Below, one piece after another: positions 1 through 10,001 of a stretch of 64,000 bases of DNA (positions are counted from its first letter, which is position 1; each line of letters starts with the position of its first letter). The position numbers were made by a program, and so were the translations under genes. A model generated the notes under the pieces. That model saw only the letters and a list, made by a program, of their open reading frames with translations, did not search any database and was not told where the DNA came from. Source of the DNA: an uncultured Clostridia bacterium (lineage in GTDB: Bacteria; Bacillota; Clostridia; Christensenellales; Christensenellaceae). The stretch covers positions 32,578-96,577 of the forward strand of contig CALVMT010000033.1 in assembly GCA_944347775.1 (NCBI GenBank). The letters are read 5' to 3'.

Positions 1-315
1 TCTTGGAACTATTATCGCAGCGCATTACAGAGTAATGCGGAAAAAATGCTTGCCAGGCGTAGACAAATTGGCAAAAGCGGTGTGGCGCAAGTCCATGCGA
101 TTGCGTTAAATCGAGAAAAACCTTTAGGGCGAGCGCTTACACAATTAGATCAGCGGGCATATAATTTGGTTTATATTTTGGATGACCAATTGCATCCGGT
201 TGGGGTGATGGATGAACAGCTCCTTTCAGAATTGGCGGTGCGTCATGGTGTTTCGGCAAAGTTTTCCGAAATTCCATGGAAAGAAGAAAAAGAGAGGAGA
301 AGGCTTAATGATTGA
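1..315 (+). CDS. C-terminal part of a SpoIVFB-like M50 protease (CBS domain), cut by the window start
   Basis: The frame is open from base 1, so this is the last 104 residues of a longer protein. Residues about 35-85 look like a CBS-type module: an 'AL' helix, then a strand ending NLVYILDD and the turn HPVGVMDE. SpoIVFB-type site-2 proteases end in such a CBS domain, and in many Clostridia spoIVFB lies just before the radical SAM/DUF2344/RNase G genes that follow here. SpoIVFB cleaves pro-sigma K in the outer forespore membrane. The HExxH metal site would be upstream of the window, so the identification rests on the tail and gene order. Another CBS-containing protein is possible. Confidence 0.55.
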   Translation, partial: SWNYYRSALQSNAEKMLARRRQIGKSGVAQVHAIALNREKPLGRALTQLDQRAYNLVYILDDQLHPVGVMDEQLLSELAVRHGVSAKFSEIPWKEEKERRRLND

Positions 316-340
316 CCATATTTCGACAAAATGCTATAAT
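312..340 (+). promoter_or_regulatory. Sigma-A-type promoter with a Spo0A-box-like sequence in the spacer
   Basis: TTGACC (312-317), a 17-base spacer and TATAAT (335-340), preceded by TG for an extended -10. It would drive the radical SAM gene starting at 394. The spacer holds TTCGACA at 322-328, the reverse complement of the Spo0A box TGTCGAA. The promoter match is strong; regulation by Spo0A is inference. Confidence 0.6.
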
Positions 341-393
341 AAAAAAATAATGCATTGATTGAGTGAAGAAAAACAGACAGGAGTGCATGGTTT

Positions 394-2214
394 TTGATAG
401 ATACAGTAAAACTTGATCAGATTCTCCCTTTGGTGGAAAAACCGGGCAGATATATTGGCAAGGAATTGGGAAGTGTAAAAAAATCTACAGACTTGCCCAT
501 TCGCTTTTTGTTTGCATTTCCGGACGTTTATGAAGTGGGTATGTCTCATTTGGGTAGTATCATTCTTTATCATATGACGAACGCGCGCTCGGATACCTAT
601 GCAGAACGTGCATATGCACCGTTTCCGGATATGCAGGAGCAAATGAAAAAAATGGGTATTCGCCTATACTCTTTAGAGACATATACAGAGGCCTCGGCAT
701 TTGATATTATAGGATTTAATCTTTCCTATGAGATGTGCTATACAACTGTACTTTCTATGATGGATTTGGCCGGGATACCCTTGTTGGCAAGAGAGCGAAA
801 AGAAGGGCCAATCATTATGGCCGGAGGAACATGCACTTACAATCCGGAGCCTCTTGCAGATTTTATTGATTTATTTGTTATAGGAGAAGGTGAAGAGGTT
901 AATCATGAATTGTTGGATTTATATGTGCGACATAAGAAAAAAGGCTTAAATAAGCAGGCGTTTTTAAAAGATGCTGCCAAAATCCCCGGAATTTATGTCC
1001 CATCTCTAGTTCAGGTAGAATACTGTACCGATGGCACTATAGCAGCGATTAAAGGAGAAAATCTTCCCGTAAAAAAGAGATTTATACTGGATATGGATAA
1101 TGCATATTATCCGGACAGTCTAATTGTACCAAATATTGAAATTGTACATGATCGAGTTGTTCTGGAAATTTTTCGCGGCTGTACCAGGGGTTGTCGGTTT
1201 TGCCAAGCTGGATTTATTTATCGGCCTGTACGCGAAAAATCGTTGCAAAAGTTAATGGCGCAAGCGCATCAATTAATTAAGCAGACAGGCTATGACGAGT
1301 TATCACTATCATCTCTCAGTTCGGGAGACTACAGTTGCATTGAACAGCTATCCGTTCGGCTGTTGGATGAGTTTGAGGATCAGCATGTCAGTCCCTCGCT
1401 TCCATCTTTGCGTGTAGATTCTTTTCAGAAGGAATATGCACAGAAAATGCAGAATGCGCGGAAGACAGGTTTTACATTTGCACCGGAAGCGGGTAGCCAA
1501 CGTTTGCGTGATGTCATTAATAAAAATGTAACGGAAGAAGATATTTTACGCGGGGTAGGATATGCTTTTGAAAGCGGAGCCAGCACGGTTAAACTTTATT
1601 TTATGATGGGATTACCTACTGAAACGACAAAGGATTTAGATGATATGGTGGAATTGGTAAGCAAAATACGGGAAGTTTATTATCGCTTGCCTAAAGAGCA
1701 GAGAAACGGTTCTCTTAAAATTAATGTCAGTGCGGCATCATTTGTTCCCAAACCTTTTACTCCTTTTCAGTGGGAAGCTCAAGATACAACACAACAATTG
1801 CGTGAAAAACAGAACTATTTAAAAGAAAAGTTTCGTTCTTTAAAAGGAGTCCGTTTTGCCTATCATGACTCTCCTATCAGTTTTTTGGAAGCTGTTTTTG
1901 CCAGGGGAGACAGAAAATTAGGTAAAGTATTATGGTATGCATGGCAACAGGGAGCGCAATTTGACAGTTGGCAGGATTGCTTTAAAATGGAACGTTATGA
2001 AAAAGCTTTTGAACTGGCCGGAATAGATCCTTGCTTTTATGCCTATCGCTCTAGGGATGTTGAAGAAATATTGCCGTGGGATCATATCGATTGTGGTGTG
2101 ACAAAAGAATTTATGCAAAGAGAATTGCGACGCGCGAAAGCCGGAAAAACCACACCTGATTGTAGACAGGGATGTCTGCGATGTGGATTTGAGGAGGTGT
2201 GCGTAAAAAAATGA
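394..2214 (+). CDS. TIGR03960-type B12-binding-like/radical SAM protein
   Basis: 606 residues with a TTG start; AGGAG lies 10 bases upstream. The N-terminal third resembles a B12-binding-like domain (FPDVYEVGMSHLG near residue 50). The radical SAM core carries CTRGCRFC, a CxxxCxxC site for the 4Fe-4S cluster, near residue 265. A cysteine cluster CRQGCLRCGFEEVC closes the protein and may hold a second metal site. This family (TIGR03960) is almost always followed by a DUF2344 protein (TIGR03936), as here with a 4-base overlap, which suggests a joint function. The substrate is not established; proximity to RNase G hints at RNA or ribosome modification, but that is inference. Confidence 0.85.
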   Translation: MIDTVKLDQILPLVEKPGRYIGKELGSVKKSTDLPIRFLFAFPDVYEVGMSHLGSIILYHMTNARSDTYAERAYAPFPDMQEQMKKMGIRLYSLETYTEASAFDIIGFNLSYEMCYTTVLSMMDLAGIPLLARERKEGPIIMAGGTCTYNPEPLADFIDLFVIGEGEEVNHELLDLYVRHKKKGLNKQAFLKDAAKIPGIYVPSLVQVEYCTDGTIAAIKGENLPVKKRFILDMDNAYYPDSLIVPNIEIVHDRVVLEIFRGCTRGCRFCQAGFIYRPVREKSLQKLMAQAHQLIKQTGYDELSLSSLSSGDYSCIEQLSVRLLDEFEDQHVSPSLPSLRVDSFQKEYAQKMQNARKTGFTFAPEAGSQRLRDVINKNVTEEDILRGVGYAFESGASTVKLYFMMGLPTETTKDLDDMVELVSKIREVYYRLPKEQRNGSLKINVSAASFVPKPFTPFQWEAQDTTQQLREKQNYLKEKFRSLKGVRFAYHDSPISFLEAVFARGDRKLGKVLWYAWQQGAQFDSWQDCFKMERYEKAFELAGIDPCFYAYRSRDVEEILPWDHIDCGVTKEFMQRELRRAKAGKTTPDCRQGCLRCGFEEVCVKK

Positions 2215-2873
2215 GAGTTTGTGTCAAATTTTCGCGCGAAGGATTTTGTAAATATCTCGCACATCTGGATATACAGAGATTATTTGTCCGTGCAATTAAA
2301 CGTGCAGGTATTCCTGCAAAATATTCATCGGGTTTTAATCCTCATATGAATATTTCTTTCGCCTATCCTTTGGGAGTTGGTATCGAAACGTTAGGAGATT
2401 ACTTTGAATTTGTCACAACGAGAGATATTGATGTTGTTCAAGCACAAAAGCAGTTGCAAGAACAGATGCCGGAAGGCTTTTCCGTTGTGGCGGTGGGGCA
2501 GCTTTGCGATACTGAAGGCAAGCTGATGGCTCTTACTCAACAGGCAGAATACCGTCTTGAGAAGTTGCCAATGCAGTTTATGGATTGGATGAAGAGTTTT
2601 CTCCAAGAAAAGTCTTATCATATCAGACGTGAACGGAAAGGGAAAATACAGACTATAGATATTCGGCCTTCGGTGCGTGAATGTATTTTTTTGACGCAAC
2701 AGAGTTTGTGCTTGTGGGTTGATTGTTCGAGCGGATCAGCTCTTAATCCAACATTGTTGCTAAAACAGGCGGCGGAAGTGTGTAAGCAGGAGATAACGGC
2801 GCAGGTGATACGTTTGGAATTATATACACAAAAAAACGGCAGTATGCTTCCGCTGCAAACATTGTTTGGATAA
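2211..2873 (+). CDS. DUF2344 protein (TIGR03936), partner of the radical SAM protein
   Basis: 220 residues. An in-frame GTG lies at 2199, but GAGGAGG ends one base before it, so the ATG at 2211 was chosen; it gives an ATGA overlap with the upstream stop. The N-terminus has the family pattern KYLAHLDIQRLFVRAIKRA followed by a glycine-rich SSGFNPH. DUF2344 proteins occur beside TIGR03960 radical SAM proteins or fused to them. Function is unknown; co-transcription and overlap suggest a heteromeric or sequential activity with the upstream enzyme. Confidence 0.82.
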   Translation: MRVCVKFSREGFCKYLAHLDIQRLFVRAIKRAGIPAKYSSGFNPHMNISFAYPLGVGIETLGDYFEFVTTRDIDVVQAQKQLQEQMPEGFSVVAVGQLCDTEGKLMALTQQAEYRLEKLPMQFMDWMKSFLQEKSYHIRRERKGKIQTIDIRPSVRECIFLTQQSLCLWVDCSSGSALNPTLLLKQAAEVCKQEITAQVIRLELYTQKNGSMLPLQTLFG

Positions 2874-2898
2874 GGAAAGGTTGGTCAGCAGAAAAAAT

Positions 2899-4434
2899 AT
2901 GCGGAAAGATATCATTGCGGATGTCACCCCTCATGAAGCGCGTGTGGCACTTTTAGAAGATGGAGAACTTGCTGAAGTTCAGGTAGAGTTACGGGGCAAT
3001 GAAAGATTGGTCGGCAATATTTATAAAGGCAGGGTGGCGAATGTCCTGCCTGGTATGCAAGCCGCATTTGTCGACGTCGGATTGGATAAAAATGCCTTTT
3101 TATATGTAGGAGATATTCTTGCAGATAAAAGCGATTTTGATTTTGACAATATGACTGGTGTTGTAGAAAAAGAACTTAAAGAAGTCAATATCAAAGATGT
3201 TGTAAAAAAAGGGCAGGAAATCATAGTGCAGGTGCTTAAACAGCCTGGAGGGACGAAAGGTGCGCGCATTACGACGCATATTACACTACCCGGTCGGACA
3301 ATTATACTGATGCCGACTGTTGACCATATTGGCGTGTCGAGAAAAATTGAAGATGAACAGGAACGCGAACGCCTAAAAAGTATAATGACAGAACATAAGC
3401 CTGAAGGAATGGGAATTATTGTGCGGACAGCCGCAGTGGGTTGCCCTAAAGAGGAACTAATTCGTGATATTCATTTTTTGGAGCGCTTATGGCAGCGTAT
3501 TCAAAAAAAAGGAAGCCTTGTTTCTGCTCCGCGACTGATTCATGCTGAAGAAACGCTGATGTTCCGCACAGTGCGGGATATGTTTACCACAGAAATTAGC
3601 AGTTTTGTGATTAATGATCGAGAGTATTACGAAAAGGTGCTTACCGTTGCGGAGATTACTTTGCCGGAAATTGCTAATCGAATTCATTTATATCAAGATA
3701 AAGTTAATATATTTGATGCATATAATATTGAAAATAAAATAGATAAGATTTTTAGCAGAAAAGTCTGGTTGGATAATGGTGCCTATTTGGTTATTGATGA
3801 GGCGGAAGCGTTAACTGCGATTGATGTAAATACCGGGAAATATATTGGTGAAGATGATTTGCAAGAAACGATTCTCAATGCAAATCTGGAAGCGGCAAAA
3901 AAAATAGCACAACAGCTTCGATTGCGAGATATCGGTGGTATTATCATTATCGACTTTATTGATATGGAGGATAAGAAAAACGAAGATCTGGTTGTAGAAA
4001 CGCTTAGAGAGGCTCTAAAAAGTGATCGTACAAAGACAAATGTTATTGGCTTTACCGGCCTCGGATTGGTAGAAATGACGCGTAAAAAAGTAAGACGTCG
4101 TATTTCTGCATTATTGCAGATTCCCTGTGCTGATTGCGGTGCCAGCGGAAGAGTACTTGCGCCGGCAGCAATAGCCATTCGTATTCGAAGGGAAGTTAAT
4201 CGCCTTGTTCTTAATATGGATGCAGATAAATACCTCGTGGAAGCTTCTCCCGAAACCGTACGATATATTGAAGATTGTAATGATCGAGGGATTCCTATTC
4301 TTCAATCTTATCAGGGAAAGACGTTCTATATTAGTGCAGATAAAAAAATCGGGAAGCAAACTTGCAGAGTTTCTGTTTATACCGAGGCAATGCGAAAAGA
4401 AGAAGGATTGAGAGATTCTCGGTTGTTTTTCTAG
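2899..4434 (+). CDS. rng: Ribonuclease G/E family endoribonuclease
   Basis: 511 residues from the ATG at 2899, which matches the usual family start (MRKDIIADVTPHEARVAL). In-frame TTG codons at 2866 and 2881 have no usable ribosome site; AAGGAAAGG at 2872-2880 touches the second. An S1 RNA-binding domain covers about residues 35-120. The catalytic metal-binding aspartates sit in AIDVNTGK and GGIIIIDFIDM, and the zinc-link CADCGASG follows. The enzyme makes single-strand cuts in mRNA and rRNA precursors. The long regulatory C-terminus of RNase E is absent, so this is the short RNase G form. It is the third gene of the radical SAM operon. Confidence 0.9.
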   Translation: MRKDIIADVTPHEARVALLEDGELAEVQVELRGNERLVGNIYKGRVANVLPGMQAAFVDVGLDKNAFLYVGDILADKSDFDFDNMTGVVEKELKEVNIKDVVKKGQEIIVQVLKQPGGTKGARITTHITLPGRTIILMPTVDHIGVSRKIEDEQERERLKSIMTEHKPEGMGIIVRTAAVGCPKEELIRDIHFLERLWQRIQKKGSLVSAPRLIHAEETLMFRTVRDMFTTEISSFVINDREYYEKVLTVAEITLPEIANRIHLYQDKVNIFDAYNIENKIDKIFSRKVWLDNGAYLVIDEAEALTAIDVNTGKYIGEDDLQETILNANLEAAKKIAQQLRLRDIGGIIIIDFIDMEDKKNEDLVVETLREALKSDRTKTNVIGFTGLGLVEMTRKKVRRRISALLQIPCADCGASGRVLAPAAIAIRIRREVNRLVLNMDADKYLVEASPETVRYIEDCNDRGIPILQSYQGKTFYISADKKIGKQTCRVSVYTEAMRKEEGLRDSRLFF

Positions 4435-4536
4435 AAATGGATGGGAAACGCATAAGAAAGTACTGAAATCGTACATAATACTATTGTAACAATGAATTTT
4501 TTATGATAGAATGCAGTAGAAACAGTATACTCTTAT

Positions 4537-4567
4537 AAAGAGTGGGTATCCCCCACTCTTTGATTTT
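4537..4567 (+). terminator. Hairpin in the leader of the rimP operon
   Basis: A 10-bp perfect stem, AAAGAGTGGG (4537-4546) with CCCACTCTTT (4552-4561), joined by a 5-base loop and followed by GATTTTG. It lies between rng and rimP with only a weak T-tract. A TATGAT -10-like element at 4502-4507 would place it inside the rimP leader RNA. GAGTGGG-type leader stems before rimP are common in Bacillota. It could be the rng terminator, a leader attenuator, or both. Confidence 0.6.
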
Positions 4568-4614
4568 GTATAAAAGAGATATAGACGGATAAATTGGGCA
4601 GGAGGTAAGGTTTT

Positions 4615-5079
4615 TTGGCAAAAAAAATTGAAGAGAACGTGATGAACTTGATTGCCCCTGCTATTGCGCAGATGGGGTATGAATTAGTCGATGTGGAATA
4701 CATTAAAAAGAGAAATGAAGATTCTGAACTGGTTGTCTATATTGACAAAGAAGGCGGGGTCGATTTAGACGATTGTGAAATTTGCAGTAATGGGATAGAT
4801 CCGCTCATTGAAGCGGCAGACCCAATAGAAGAGTCGTATCTTTTATGTGTGTCTTCTCCCGGAATTGATCGGCCGCTCAAACGTCCGAAAGATTTTGAAA
4901 AGCATATGGGAGAAAAAGTAGATGTGAAATTATATGAAAAGTTAAATGGGAAAAAGGAATTTACTGCGATTCTCAGGGGATATGAGCAGGAAAAAATTTT
5001 ATTGGATATCGGAACGGAAGAACTCTTGGAATTGGTTGCTTCAAAGATTGCGCTAATTCGTCCGCATATTGAATTTTAA
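4615..5079 (+). CDS. rimP: Ribosome maturation factor RimP
   Basis: 154 residues with a TTG start, 8 bases after AGGAGGT. RimP assists late assembly of the 30S subunit. The N-terminal alpha/beta domain carries the family pattern YELVDVEYIKK and CEICSNGIDPLIE. The highly conserved SSPGIDRPLK near residue 85 leads into a small C-terminal SH3-like barrel ending IALIRPHIEF. It opens the canonical rimP-nusA-rnpM-ylxQ-infB operon. Confidence 0.96.
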   Translation: MAKKIEENVMNLIAPAIAQMGYELVDVEYIKKRNEDSELVVYIDKEGGVDLDDCEICSNGIDPLIEAADPIEESYLLCVSSPGIDRPLKRPKDFEKHMGEKVDVKLYEKLNGKKEFTAILRGYEQEKILLDIGTEELLELVASKIALIRPHIEF

Positions 5080-5091
5080 GGAGTAATGGGC

Positions 5092-6195
5092 ATGAACGCT
5101 GAATTTATAAACGCATTAAACGAACTGGAACAGGAAAAAGGTATTGATAAAGAAGTTTTACTGGATGCAATTAAAACGGCATTGGTATCTGCATATAAAC
5201 GTGATTTTGGAATGTCGCAAAATGCACGTGTGGATATCGATGATGTAACAGGTGTGATTAAGGTTTTTGCAGAGAAAACAGTAGTTGATGATGTTTTTGA
5301 TGAAACGTTTGAAATTAGTTTGGAGGATGCCAGAAAAATCAATATGGCTTATGAGCTTGGGGATATCGTAGAAGAAGAAGTCACTCCGGCATCTTTTGGG
5401 CGAATTGCTGCGCAGATGGCAAAACAGGTTGTTATACAACGTATTCGGGAAGCAGAGCGTGGAGTAATTTACGAGCGTTTTATTGAAAAAGAGAATGAAC
5501 TGATGACAGGAATTGTTTTGCGACAGGAACGGGGTAGTTATTATTTGGATCTCGGAAATGCTGAAGGAATTCTTCCGGCAAAAGAAGTCATTCCCGGTGA
5601 AAAATATGAAACAAATATGCGAATTAAAGTATATGTGCTTGAGGTAAAAAATTCTGCGAAAGGTTCACAGATTATTGTTTCCAGATCGCATCCTGGTTTG
5701 TTAAAACGGTTATTTGAACTAGAAGTTCCTGAAATTAATCAAAATACAGTCATTATAAAGAGTATAGCCAGAGAAGCGGGAAAGAGAAGTAAAATGGCAG
5801 TATATGCAGAAGATCCTAATGTAGATGCTGTCGGAGCATGTGTCGGAGCACGTGGGAGCCGTATTAATCGCATTGTAGAAGAATTGCATGGGGAACGGAT
5901 TGATGTAATTCCGTGGAGTGCAGATCCTGCAGAATTTATTGCAAATGCATTACGACCGGCTCAGGTGTTGATGACAAGGGTGAACGAGGAACAGAAAATG
6001 GCTGAGGCGATTGTTGCAGATAATCAGCTTTCTTTAGCCATCGGGAAGGAAGGCCAGAATGCACGTCTGGCGGCAAAGTTAACTGGATATAAAATTGATA
6101 TCAAATGCCGTTCTCAGGTAGTAGACAATGTATTTGATGAATATAAAAATGCAGAGGGCGAGAAAAAGCAAGAGTCGGAGAGTGATAAGGATTGA
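5092..6195 (+). CDS. nusA: Transcription termination/antitermination protein NusA
   Basis: 367 residues from the ATG at 5092; the ATG at 5086 is only 2 bases from AAGGAG and is less likely. NusA binds RNA polymerase and modulates pausing, termination and antitermination. In order it has an RNAP-binding N-terminal domain (about 1-125), an S1 domain (about 135-200) and two KH domains, with the conserved GACVGARGSRINRI and LAIGKEGQNARLAAKL. It lacks the C-terminal acidic repeats found in proteobacteria, as usual in Bacillota. The TGA overlaps the next start. Confidence 0.96.
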   Translation: MNAEFINALNELEQEKGIDKEVLLDAIKTALVSAYKRDFGMSQNARVDIDDVTGVIKVFAEKTVVDDVFDETFEISLEDARKINMAYELGDIVEEEVTPASFGRIAAQMAKQVVIQRIREAERGVIYERFIEKENELMTGIVLRQERGSYYLDLGNAEGILPAKEVIPGEKYETNMRIKVYVLEVKNSAKGSQIIVSRSHPGLLKRLFELEVPEINQNTVIIKSIAREAGKRSKMAVYAEDPNVDAVGACVGARGSRINRIVEELHGERIDVIPWSADPAEFIANALRPAQVLMTRVNEEQKMAEAIVADNQLSLAIGKEGQNARLAAKLTGYKIDIKCRSQVVDNVFDEYKNAEGEKKQESESDKD

Positions 6196-6470
6196 AACAA
6201 AAAAAAGTGCCGATTCGCATGTGTGTGGCGTGTAGAGAGGCAAAGCCAAAAAGAGAACTGATTCGAATTGTAAAAAATAAAGAAGGGGTTGTCAGTGTAG
6301 ATACAACCGGTAAGGCTCAGGGCAGAGGGGCGTATCTATGCCCTAATGTCAGTTGCCTGGAAAAAGCATACAAAATAAAAGCACTTAATCGAGCATTGGA
6401 ATGTGAGTTTACACAAGATATGCTGCAAGAGGTAAAGCGGGTGATTTTGCGCCGTGAAATTGAAAAGTGA
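6192..6470 (+). CDS. rnpM: RNase P modulator RnpM (YlxR)
   Basis: 92 residues with a TTG start overlapping the nusA stop (TTGA). The family signature is present: CVACREAKPKRELIR near the start and GRGAYLC with a second cysteine in the middle. YlxR proteins bind RNA, and B. subtilis YlxR (RnpM) modulates RNase P. The position between nusA and the L7Ae-like gene is the standard one in Bacillota. Confidence 0.93.
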   Translation: MKQKKVPIRMCVACREAKPKRELIRIVKNKEGVVSVDTTGKAQGRGAYLCPNVSCLEKAYKIKALNRALECEFTQDMLQEVKRVILRREIEK

Positions 6471-6792
6471 TTTTTATGTTATGCTGGGGTTTGCAGCACG
6501 CTCACGCGGATGTGTTAGCGGATATACCGCGGTAGAATCGGGTGTACGTAAGAAAAAAATTTTGCTGGTGATACTAGATGAGGGAATTTCATCCGGCAGT
6601 CGAGAAAAGATCAAAATGTTATGTAGGGCAAATGGCGTACCTTATGTAACGGTTAGATCCGCAGAGGAAATGGGACGCCGTATTGGCAAGCCTGCTGTAA
6701 AAGTAGCGGGAATTACACAACGGTTATTTGCTCAGCGCATGCTGCAATTGATTGAGAAAAGTGTAGACGACAGGACGGAGGTTGAAGATTGA
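6454..6792 (+). CDS. L7Ae/L30e-family RNA-binding protein (YlxQ)
   Basis: 112 residues, overlapping the end of rnpM; start GTG 6454 or TTG 6460. The fold pattern of the L7Ae/L30e/S12e/Gadd45 family is visible: a glycine- and serine-rich N-terminus ([13 protein letters not shown]), the strand [12 protein letters not shown], and a VPYVTV segment with a helical tail. Such proteins bind kink-turn RNAs. YlxQ has no settled role, but it is fixed between rnpM and infB, which suggests ribosome-linked work. Confidence 0.88.
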   Translation: MKLKSDFYVMLGFAARSRGCVSGYTAVESGVRKKKILLVILDEGISSGSREKIKMLCRANGVPYVTVRSAEEMGRRIGKPAVKVAGITQRLFAQRMLQLIEKSVDDRTEVED

Positions 6793-9593
6793 GTAAGTTT
6801 AATATATTAGAATTTAATAAAAATATGAAGGCGCATTTAAAAAGCGTAATTGAAAAGGCTGATCAACAAAATATACAGGCAAAGCAACGCCTTAAAGAAG
6901 CTAAACAATTGGAAGAAGGGTTGCGAAAACGCTTGGAAGAAAAGCAAAAAAGAACTTCTGATGAAGCGGTAAATCATATGTTGAAAGAAGAACAGCCAAA
7001 AGACTGCGGGGCTATTGAGACACAGCCTGTACAGGTAGACAGCCGCCTCCAAACAACAGTACAAGAAAACGAAACGCCAACATTAATTAAAGAGAATAAC
7101 GAACATACTCAGAAACCTGAGAATATGATTAAAGTGGAACAAATGCCTGATGAACAGGTGAAAGAAGAGAAGGAAATCATGAAGACAGCCGTCAAGGAAA
7201 ATACGGAAAATAAATCACATAGTGAACAGGGTAAACAAGTTGTGAAAGAGCCCAAAAAGGTAAAGGCAGAGGCAAAATCAGATTTTAGCGTGTATATGCC
7301 GGATCTGAGTGCATTTAAACCAAAGATTCGCGTAGTGCGTAGCGCTAAAGATGAAGAAGCCGAACAAAAAAAGCGCGAAGAAAAGCAACGTCAGGAGAGG
7401 GAACGTGCTATAGCTAATACAAAATCACAACGCCAGCCTTTGGAACGTCGTTCCGATAGAAATAACAATGATAACCGGTCCGGAAATTTTCAGCGTAGAA
7501 ATTCATCCGGTATACAGGCCTACCAAAAAGAAAACGGGTTTAATAAATTTGATAAAGACGAAGATGTTGTACAGACGACACCGTCCAGAAGACAATCTTC
7601 TAAAAACAGGAATACCATGTTTGTTGCTCCGCAAACGCGTGAACGGCATGGCAATAATAATCATGAGCAGAAGCGTCGGGCCTCTGATGAGGAGTTAGCG
7701 GCGAAACGTCGTCGCAATGCGATGAAAGAAAGAGTAATCATGAGCGATGATGATGAGTTTGTCAGAGGCGCGCGAAAGAAACGAAAGGATCCCCGTAAAA
7801 ACACGGCAGTGATTGAACCTATTAAGATTGAAAGTGCTGTAATTACCGGCGATATGGTGTCAATTAAGGTTTTGGCTGAAAAAATTGGTAAACCGGCGGC
7901 GGAGATTATTAAAAAGCTGTTTATGCTTGGTAATATATGTACAATTAACTCTGAGATCGATTATGATACCGCAGCTTTGATTGCAGATGATTATGGGATT
8001 ACCTTAGAACAGAAAAAAGAGCAAACGGCAGAAGAAGCATTAATCGCAGGTTTTGAAGAAACTGACGATGAAGAAGAAAACCTGCAGGAACGTCCTCCAG
8101 TTGTAACGGTAATGGGACATGTCGATCATGGAAAAACTTCTCTTTTGGATGCAATTCGAAAAACAAAGGTACAGCAGGGCGAAGCCGGTGGAATAACACA
8201 GCATATTGGTGCGTATACCGTTGTGGCAAAAGGAAAGCCGATTACATTTTTAGATACGCCGGGACATGCTGCATTCACCGCTATGCGTGCAAGAGGTGCA
8301 CAGGCAACAGATATTGCTGTTTTAGTTGTTGCGGCAGATGATGGTGTTATGCCTCAGACAATAGAAGCAATTAATCATGCAAAATCAGCAGGAGTGCCTA
8401 TTATTATTGCTATAAATAAAATGGATAAACCTGCTGCTAATCCTGAACGGGTTAAGCAAGAACTGACAGAGTATGGCCTTGTTTCTGAAGAATGGGGAGG
8501 CGATACGATTATGGTTCCGGTTTCAGCACTTACGGGCGAGGGGATTGATAATCTGCTTGAGATGATTTTGCTGGTAGCAGATGTGGCAGAACTAAAAGCA
8601 AACCCAAATCGTATGGCCAAAGGGATTATTATTGAAGCAAAGCTGGATCGCGGCAGAGGACCGGTAGCAACAGTATTGGTGCAAAACGGAACATTAAAGG
8701 TACAGGATACAATTGTGGCTGGTATGACATATGGTCGTGTGCGTGCAATGTATGATGATAATGGAAAATCGGTTAAAAAAGCAGGCCCATCTATTCCGGT
8801 AGAGGTAATTGGCTTTTCAGATGTGCCGGCAGCAGGAGATATTATTTATGCTGTAGAGCAGGATAAACTTTCCAAGCAGGTAGTTGAAGAAAGAAAAGAT
8901 CGGCTAAAAGCAGAGAAGCTTAAGAGCATGTCGCGTGTATCTTTGGATGATTTGTTCTCTAAGATTGCTGAAGGTCAAATGAAAGATTTGAATATCATCG
9001 TTAAAGCGGATGTCCAAGGTTCAGTTGAAGCATTAAAACAATCATTAGAAAAATTATCAAATGAAGAGGTAAGAGTGCGTGTAATTCATGGAGCAGTTGG
9101 TGCAATCAGCGAGTCTGATATTCTTCTTGCATCTACCAGTAATGCCATTGTTATTGGGTTTAATGTGCGCCCAGATGCAGCAGTAATGGCTGCAGCCGAA
9201 CGGGAAAATGTAGATGTGCGCTTATACCGCATTATTTATAATGCGATTGAAGATGTGGAAAAAGCAATGAAAGGAATGTTGGCGCCTGAATTTAAAGAGG
9301 AAGTCTTAGGGCATGCGACAGTGCGTCAAACCTTTAAAGTTTCTTCAGTGGGAACGATTGCCGGTAGCTATGTAACTGACGGAAAAATTGCCCGTAATGC
9401 TGAAGTGCGTCTCGTTCGTAATGGAATAGTAATTTATGAAGGAAAGCTTTCCTCGCTAAAGCGTTTTAAAGATGATGCCAAAGAAGTTGCTGCCGGATAT
9501 GAATGCGGTATTACTTTGGAAAATTATAACGATATCAAGGAAGAAGATGTTATTGAAGCTTTCCAAGTTGTGGAAGTAGAAAAAAATAATTAA
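6789..9593 (+). CDS. infB: Translation initiation factor IF-2
   Basis: 934 residues, TTG start overlapping the ylxQ stop, GGAGG 7 bases upstream. IF-2 is the GTPase that delivers initiator tRNA to the 30S subunit and promotes subunit joining. Residues 1 to about 350 are a long, highly charged, low-complexity region rich in E, K, Q, R and N. An IF2_N domain follows, then the G domain with [16 protein letters not shown] (G1), DTPGHAAF (G3), NKMD (G4) and SAL (G5), and domains II-IV. The N-terminal extension is at the longer end for Bacillota. Confidence 0.98.
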   Translation: MSKFNILEFNKNMKAHLKSVIEKADQQNIQAKQRLKEAKQLEEGLRKRLEEKQKRTSDEAVNHMLKEEQPKDCGAIETQPVQVDSRLQTTVQENETPTLIKENNEHTQKPENMIKVEQMPDEQVKEEKEIMKTAVKENTENKSHSEQGKQVVKEPKKVKAEAKSDFSVYMPDLSAFKPKIRVVRSAKDEEAEQKKREEKQRQERERAIANTKSQRQPLERRSDRNNNDNRSGNFQRRNSSGIQAYQKENGFNKFDKDEDVVQTTPSRRQSSKNRNTMFVAPQTRERHGNNNHEQKRRASDEELAAKRRRNAMKERVIMSDDDEFVRGARKKRKDPRKNTAVIEPIKIESAVITGDMVSIKVLAEKIGKPAAEIIKKLFMLGNICTINSEIDYDTAALIADDYGITLEQKKEQTAEEALIAGFEETDDEEENLQERPPVVTVMGHVDHGKTSLLDAIRKTKVQQGEAGGITQHIGAYTVVAKGKPITFLDTPGHAAFTAMRARGAQATDIAVLVVAADDGVMPQTIEAINHAKSAGVPIIIAINKMDKPAANPERVKQELTEYGLVSEEWGGDTIMVPVSALTGEGIDNLLEMILLVADVAELKANPNRMAKGIIIEAKLDRGRGPVATVLVQNGTLKVQDTIVAGMTYGRVRAMYDDNGKSVKKAGPSIPVEVIGFSDVPAAGDIIYAVEQDKLSKQVVEERKDRLKAEKLKSMSRVSLDDLFSKIAEGQMKDLNIIVKADVQGSVEALKQSLEKLSNEEVRVRVIHGAVGAISESDILLASTSNAIVIGFNVRPDAAVMAAAERENVDVRLYRIIYNAIEDVEKAMKGMLAPEFKEEVLGHATVRQTFKVSSVGTIAGSYVTDGKIARNAEVRLVRNGIVIYEGKLSSLKRFKDDAKEVAAGYECGITLENYNDIKEEDVIEAFQVVEVEKNN

Positions 9594-9614
9594 GGAAAGT
9601 AGGAGAATGTTTGT

Positions 9615-10001
9615 ATGAGCCAAAGAAGAATTGCCAAAATAGACGGGGAAATACAAAGACTCCTCGGGGAAATATTTCTGACTGAAATTAAAGACCCGCG
9701 TTTTAGTAAAATGGCAGGGGTTATGCGCGTATCCACAACGCAGGATTTAAAATACGCAAAAGTATATGTCAGTATTTATGACACGCCTGCAAAAATAGAA
9801 TCTACAATGGAGGCTCTTAAAAGTGCAGAGCCTTTTATTAGGGCAAAACTCAACGAAAAAATAAAATTGCGCAGGATACCGGATCTGGAGTTTATTCATG
9901 ATACCTCAATCAAATACAGTATTGAAATATCAAAATTGATTGATGAGGTTACTGCCAAGGATAAGAAAAATGCAAAAAATCGAGAAGATTATCAAGAATG
10001 A
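9615..10001 (+). CDS. rbfA: Ribosome-binding factor A
   Basis: 128 residues, ATG start after AGGAG. RbfA is a KH-like RNA-binding protein that helps mature the 5' end of 16S rRNA in the 30S subunit. The pattern KDPRFSKMAGVMRVSTTQDLK and the later IRAKLNEKIKLRRIPDLEF are typical. It follows infB as expected and overlaps the next gene by 32 bases. Confidence 0.95.
   Translation: MSQRRIAKIDGEIQRLLGEIFLTEIKDPRFSKMAGVMRVSTTQDLKYAKVYVSIYDTPAKIESTMEALKSAEPFIRAKLNEKIKLRRIPDLEFIHDTSIKYSIEISKLIDEVTAKDKKNAKNREDYQE

Noticed and set aside
2866-2898. TTG starts for RNase G at 2866 and 2881
   Set aside because: The first has no ribosome site and the second touches AAGGAAAGG; the family start fits ATG 2899.
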